Part shown: piece by piece, positions 62,124 to 64,000 of the stretch
Position numbering within the stretch: the first letter of the stretch is position 1
Layout of the letters: every line of letters starts with the position of its first letter
NCBI GenBank assembly: GCA_963812255.1
Contig: CAWEUM010000005.1
Span: 2,108,001 to 2,172,000 of the forward strand
Reading direction: 5' to 3'
DNA from: DATJGR01 sp963812255
Lineage (GTDB): Bacteria; Pseudomonadota; Gammaproteobacteria; Pseudomonadales; Azotimanducaceae
DNA length: 64,000 nucleotides
Program-made: the position numbers and the translations under genes
The notes under the pieces: model-generated
What the model was told of the DNA's origin: nothing
Seen by the model: only the letters and a program-made list of their open reading frames with translations
Database searches by the model: none

Positions 62124-62519
62124 ATGAGCGAGTTTCCGACCGAGCTGCGATACGCAAAAACCCACGAGTGGGCGCGGCTCGAGGAAGACGGCACGGTCAC
62201 CATTGGCATCAGCGACCACGCACAGGATGCACTCGGCGACGTCGTCTATGTCGAGTTGCCGGAAGTCGACGTGGTCGTCGAGGGTGGCGAAGAAGCGGGA
62301 GTAGTGGAGTCCGTCAAAGCCGCGTCCGACATTTACGCACCGATCGGCGGCACCGTCATCGCCATCAACGAGGTGCTCGAAGACGCGCCGGAAACCGTGA
62401 ATCAGGATCCTTACGGTGACGGCTGGTTCTTCCGCATCGCGCCGAACGACGCCGCGGACCTGGACCAGCTGCTCGACGCTGACGGTTATGCTGAGGTGTG
62501 CGAAGACGACGAGCACTAA
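62124..62519 (+). CDS. gcvH: Glycine cleavage system H protein
   Basis: A 131-residue lipoyl carrier. Lys65 in VESVKAASDIYAPI is the lipoylation site; YAKTHEWARLEEDGTVTIGI and NEVLEDAPETVNQDPYGDGWFF are typical. The ATG at 62124 has AAGGGAG upstream. It shuttles the aminomethyl group between GcvP and GcvT. Confidence 0.96.
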   Translation: MSEFPTELRYAKTHEWARLEEDGTVTIGISDHAQDALGDVVYVELPEVDVVVEGGEEAGVVESVKAASDIYAPIGGTVIAINEVLEDAPETVNQDPYGDGWFFRIAPNDAADLDQLLDADGYAEVCEDDEH

Positions 62520-62540
62520 GTTCGTTCGCGGTCGATTTTG

Positions 62541-62573
62541 TCGGGTCGCGTCATGCGGCCCGATTTCATTTTG
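62541..62573 (+). terminator. Terminator-like hairpin between gcvH and gcvPA
   Basis: Stem TCGGGTCGC (62541-62549), loop GTCAT, stem GCGGCCCGA (62555-62563, one G-T pair), then TTTCATTTTG. It fits an intrinsic terminator 21 bases after gcvH. Genes continue in the same direction, so it would attenuate rather than end the operon. Confidence 0.6.
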
Positions 62574-62613
62574 AAGTACGCGTTTCGCAGGACGCTTTTG
62601 AAGGAGTTGAGGG

Positions 62614-63975
62614 ATGCCGTTCATTCCGCACACCGCCGCTGACGTACGCGACATGCAGGCCGCGATCGGCGTCGCAAGCATCGATGCCCTGTTCGATGAA
62701 ATTCCGCCGGAACTGCGCACCGGTTCGTTGACCAAAGTGCCACCCGGGCGCAACGAGATGGACATGATCGCACTCTTGGCGGAGCGCGCGGAACGCGATC
62801 GCGTCGAGCTGTGTTTCATGGGTGCCGGCAGTTACGACCATCACATTCCGGCCGCGGTGTGGGACGTGGCGCAACGTGGTGAATTCCTCACCGCGTACAC
62901 GCCGTATCAAGCGGAAGCCAGCCAAGGCACGCTGCAGCTGATCTACGAATTCCAGTCGATGATGACGGCACTGACCGGCATGGACGTGTCGAACGCGTCC
63001 GTATACGACGGCGGTTCCGGCCTTGCCGAAGCGGTGTTGATGGCGGTCCGCGCCAACAAGAAGAACAAGTCGCACCGGGTGCTTGTGCCCGACACTGTCA
63101 ATCCGCGCTACCGCGATGCGACGCGCAGCATCGTGCGCAACCAGCAGATCGACCTCGCCGCGCTGCCGATGACGGCCGATGGCACGATCGACCTGGCGGC
63201 GCTGCGCGCCATCACCGACGTACCGGTCGCACTCGTCGTACAACATCCCAACTATTTCGGCCGCCTCGAAGATGTCGATGCGCTGGCGGACTGGGCCGCA
63301 GAACGCAATGTTGCGTTGATCGCCTCCGTGAATCCGTTGTCGCTCGCCGTGCTGAAGCCACCATCCGAATGGGGCAGACGGGGTGCCGACATCGTCTGCG
63401 GGGACGGTCAGCCGTTTGGCATTCCGATGGCGTCGGGCGGCCCGTCGTTCGGTTTCATGTGCTGCAAGATGGAATGGGTGCGGCAGATGCCGGGCCGCAT
63501 CATCGGCCGCACGGTCGACCTCGAAGGCAGCACCGGTTTCGCGTTGACGCTGCAGGCGCGCGAACAACACATCCGCCGCGCGAAGGCGACGTCGAACATC
63601 TGCACGAACCAGGGTCTGCTCGTCACCGCCGGCACCGTCTACATGAGCATACTGGGTGCCGAGGGCCTGCGCCGCGTCGCAACGCGCTGTCATGCGAACA
63701 CACAAGCGCTGACCGATGCGCTGACGGAAATTCCCGGCGTCACGGTGGCGTTCGACGGACCGTTCTTCCACGAACGCGTGATTCGGTTGCCGGTCGACGC
63801 AATGAAAGTAGCGGAACAACTTGCGGCCGAACGCATCCTGATCGGCCATCCGCTCGGACGCGAATATCCGAAGCTCTCGAACCATGTGCTGGTGTGTGCA
63901 ACCGAGAAGTACGGCGCAAACGCGATCGAGCGTGCAGCTCGAGCGCTGACGGCCACACTCGGGGGTGCACGATGA
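62614..63975 (+). CDS. gcvPA: Glycine dehydrogenase (decarboxylating) subunit 1
   Basis: A 453-residue protein matching the N-terminal half of the glycine decarboxylase P protein in two-subunit form: MPFIPHTAADVRDMQAAIGV, AGSYDHHIPAAVWDVAQRGEFLTAYTPYQAEASQGTLQLIYEFQSMM, GDGQPFGIPMASGGPSFGFM, RQMPGRIIGRTVDLEG. The PLP lysine lies in the other subunit. Most gammaproteobacteria known to me carry one fused gcvP of about 960 residues. The stop overlaps gcvPB (ATGA). Confidence 0.94.
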   Translation: MPFIPHTAADVRDMQAAIGVASIDALFDEIPPELRTGSLTKVPPGRNEMDMIALLAERAERDRVELCFMGAGSYDHHIPAAVWDVAQRGEFLTAYTPYQAEASQGTLQLIYEFQSMMTALTGMDVSNASVYDGGSGLAEAVLMAVRANKKNKSHRVLVPDTVNPRYRDATRSIVRNQQIDLAALPMTADGTIDLAALRAITDVPVALVVQHPNYFGRLEDVDALADWAAERNVALIASVNPLSLAVLKPPSEWGRRGADIVCGDGQPFGIPMASGGPSFGFMCCKMEWVRQMPGRIIGRTVDLEGSTGFALTLQAREQHIRRAKATSNICTNQGLLVTAGTVYMSILGAEGLRRVATRCHANTQALTDALTEIPGVTVAFDGPFFHERVIRLPVDAMKVAEQLAAERILIGHPLGREYPKLSNHVLVCATEKYGANAIERAARALTATLGGAR

Positions 63976-64000
63976 AGCACGAACAACCAACGATATTCGA
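63972..64000 (+). CDS. gcvPB: Glycine dehydrogenase subunit 2, truncated by window end
   Basis: An ATG at 63972 overlapping the gcvPA stop begins MKHEQPTIF and runs open to the end of the window. Position alone identifies it as the second P-protein subunit, which carries the PLP-binding lysine; only nine complete codons are visible. Confidence 0.65.

Noticed and set aside
1..64000. CRISPR arrays, insertion sequences, prophage genes, tRNA or rRNA genes
   Set aside because: No regularly spaced repeats, transposase or integrase motifs, or tRNA/rRNA conserved strings were found by reading; only single short inverted repeats and one three-copy direct repeat.

Overview
The window is a gene-dense stretch of about 64 kb of high-GC chromosomal DNA from a gammaproteobacterium. 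This rests on the linked content: SlmA, RpoH, ZapA and 6S RNA next to fau, ftsYEX-rpoH, pilTU, a Pil-Chp chemosensory operon, MetX-MetW, and gene orders that I recall from Pseudomonas and relatives (mutM/coaD/rsmD/ftsYEX/rpoH; hemW-rdgB-metWX-yggT-proC-yggS beside pilTU; ruvX-yqgE-tonB-gshB beside pilG). A two-subunit glycine decarboxylase (gcvPA/gcvPB) and several missing neighbours suggest a lineage outside Pseudomonas, but I cannot name the order. No tRNA, rRNA, insertion sequence, prophage or CRISPR array was seen, and no stretch longer than about 300 bases lacks a gene or RNA.

Layout. 1-5.5 kb (minus): coaBC-algC-argB-slmA. 5.6-6.7 kb (plus): radC-rpmB-rpmG. 6.7-8.7 kb (minus): a lone hydantoinase/oxoprolinase A-type gene. 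8.8-15.9 kb: mutM, a small exported protein, coaD and rsmD (minus), then ftsY-ftsE-ftsX, rpoH, a DUF423 membrane protein and trmB. 15.8-22.1 kb (minus): hemW-rdgB-DUF4426-metW-metX and yggT-proC-yggS. 22.2-24.4 kb (plus): pilT-pilU. 24.4-27.3 kb (minus): gshB-tonB-yqgE-ruvX. 27.5-36.7 kb (plus): pilG-pilH-pilI-pilJ-chpA-chpC. 36.7-39.4 kb (minus): metK-metF-rsmE. 39.6-45.5 kb (plus): tkt-pgk-fba, a hydrolase and an exported protein. 45.5-48.9 kb: serA (minus), a divergent FAD-linked 2-hydroxyacid dehydrogenase gene, and rpiA (minus). 49-54.7 kb (plus): ilvA followed by a C39-like peptidase, a RimK-type ATP-grasp ligase, a GCS2-type ligase and an N-formylglutamate-amidohydrolase-like protein. 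54.7-56.7 kb (minus): zapB-like-zapA-6S RNA-fau-def. 56.8-59.9 kb (plus): ygfB-pepP-ubiH. 59.9-60.9 kb (minus): a short-chain dehydrogenase. 61.0-64.0 kb (plus): gcvT-gcvH-gcvPA-gcvPB (cut by the window end).

Themes. Type IV pilus twitching is covered by retraction ATPases (PilT, PilU), a TonB-like protein and the Chp signalling pathway; PilJ, the receptor of that pathway, lacks the large periplasmic sensor region. One-carbon and methionine metabolism is represented by metF, metK, metX/W, fau, gcvTHP and serA. SerA is paired with a predicted D-2-hydroxyglutarate dehydrogenase that could re-oxidise its by-product.

The most novel-looking unit is 50522-54684: two different amide-bond-forming enzymes, a papain-fold peptidase and an amidohydrolase, all joined by overlapping stop/start codons, two of them TTG starts, and all coupled to ilvA. 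The domain families are known, and related combinations have been predicted from genome context to make or modify peptides, but the product of this set is unknown to me.
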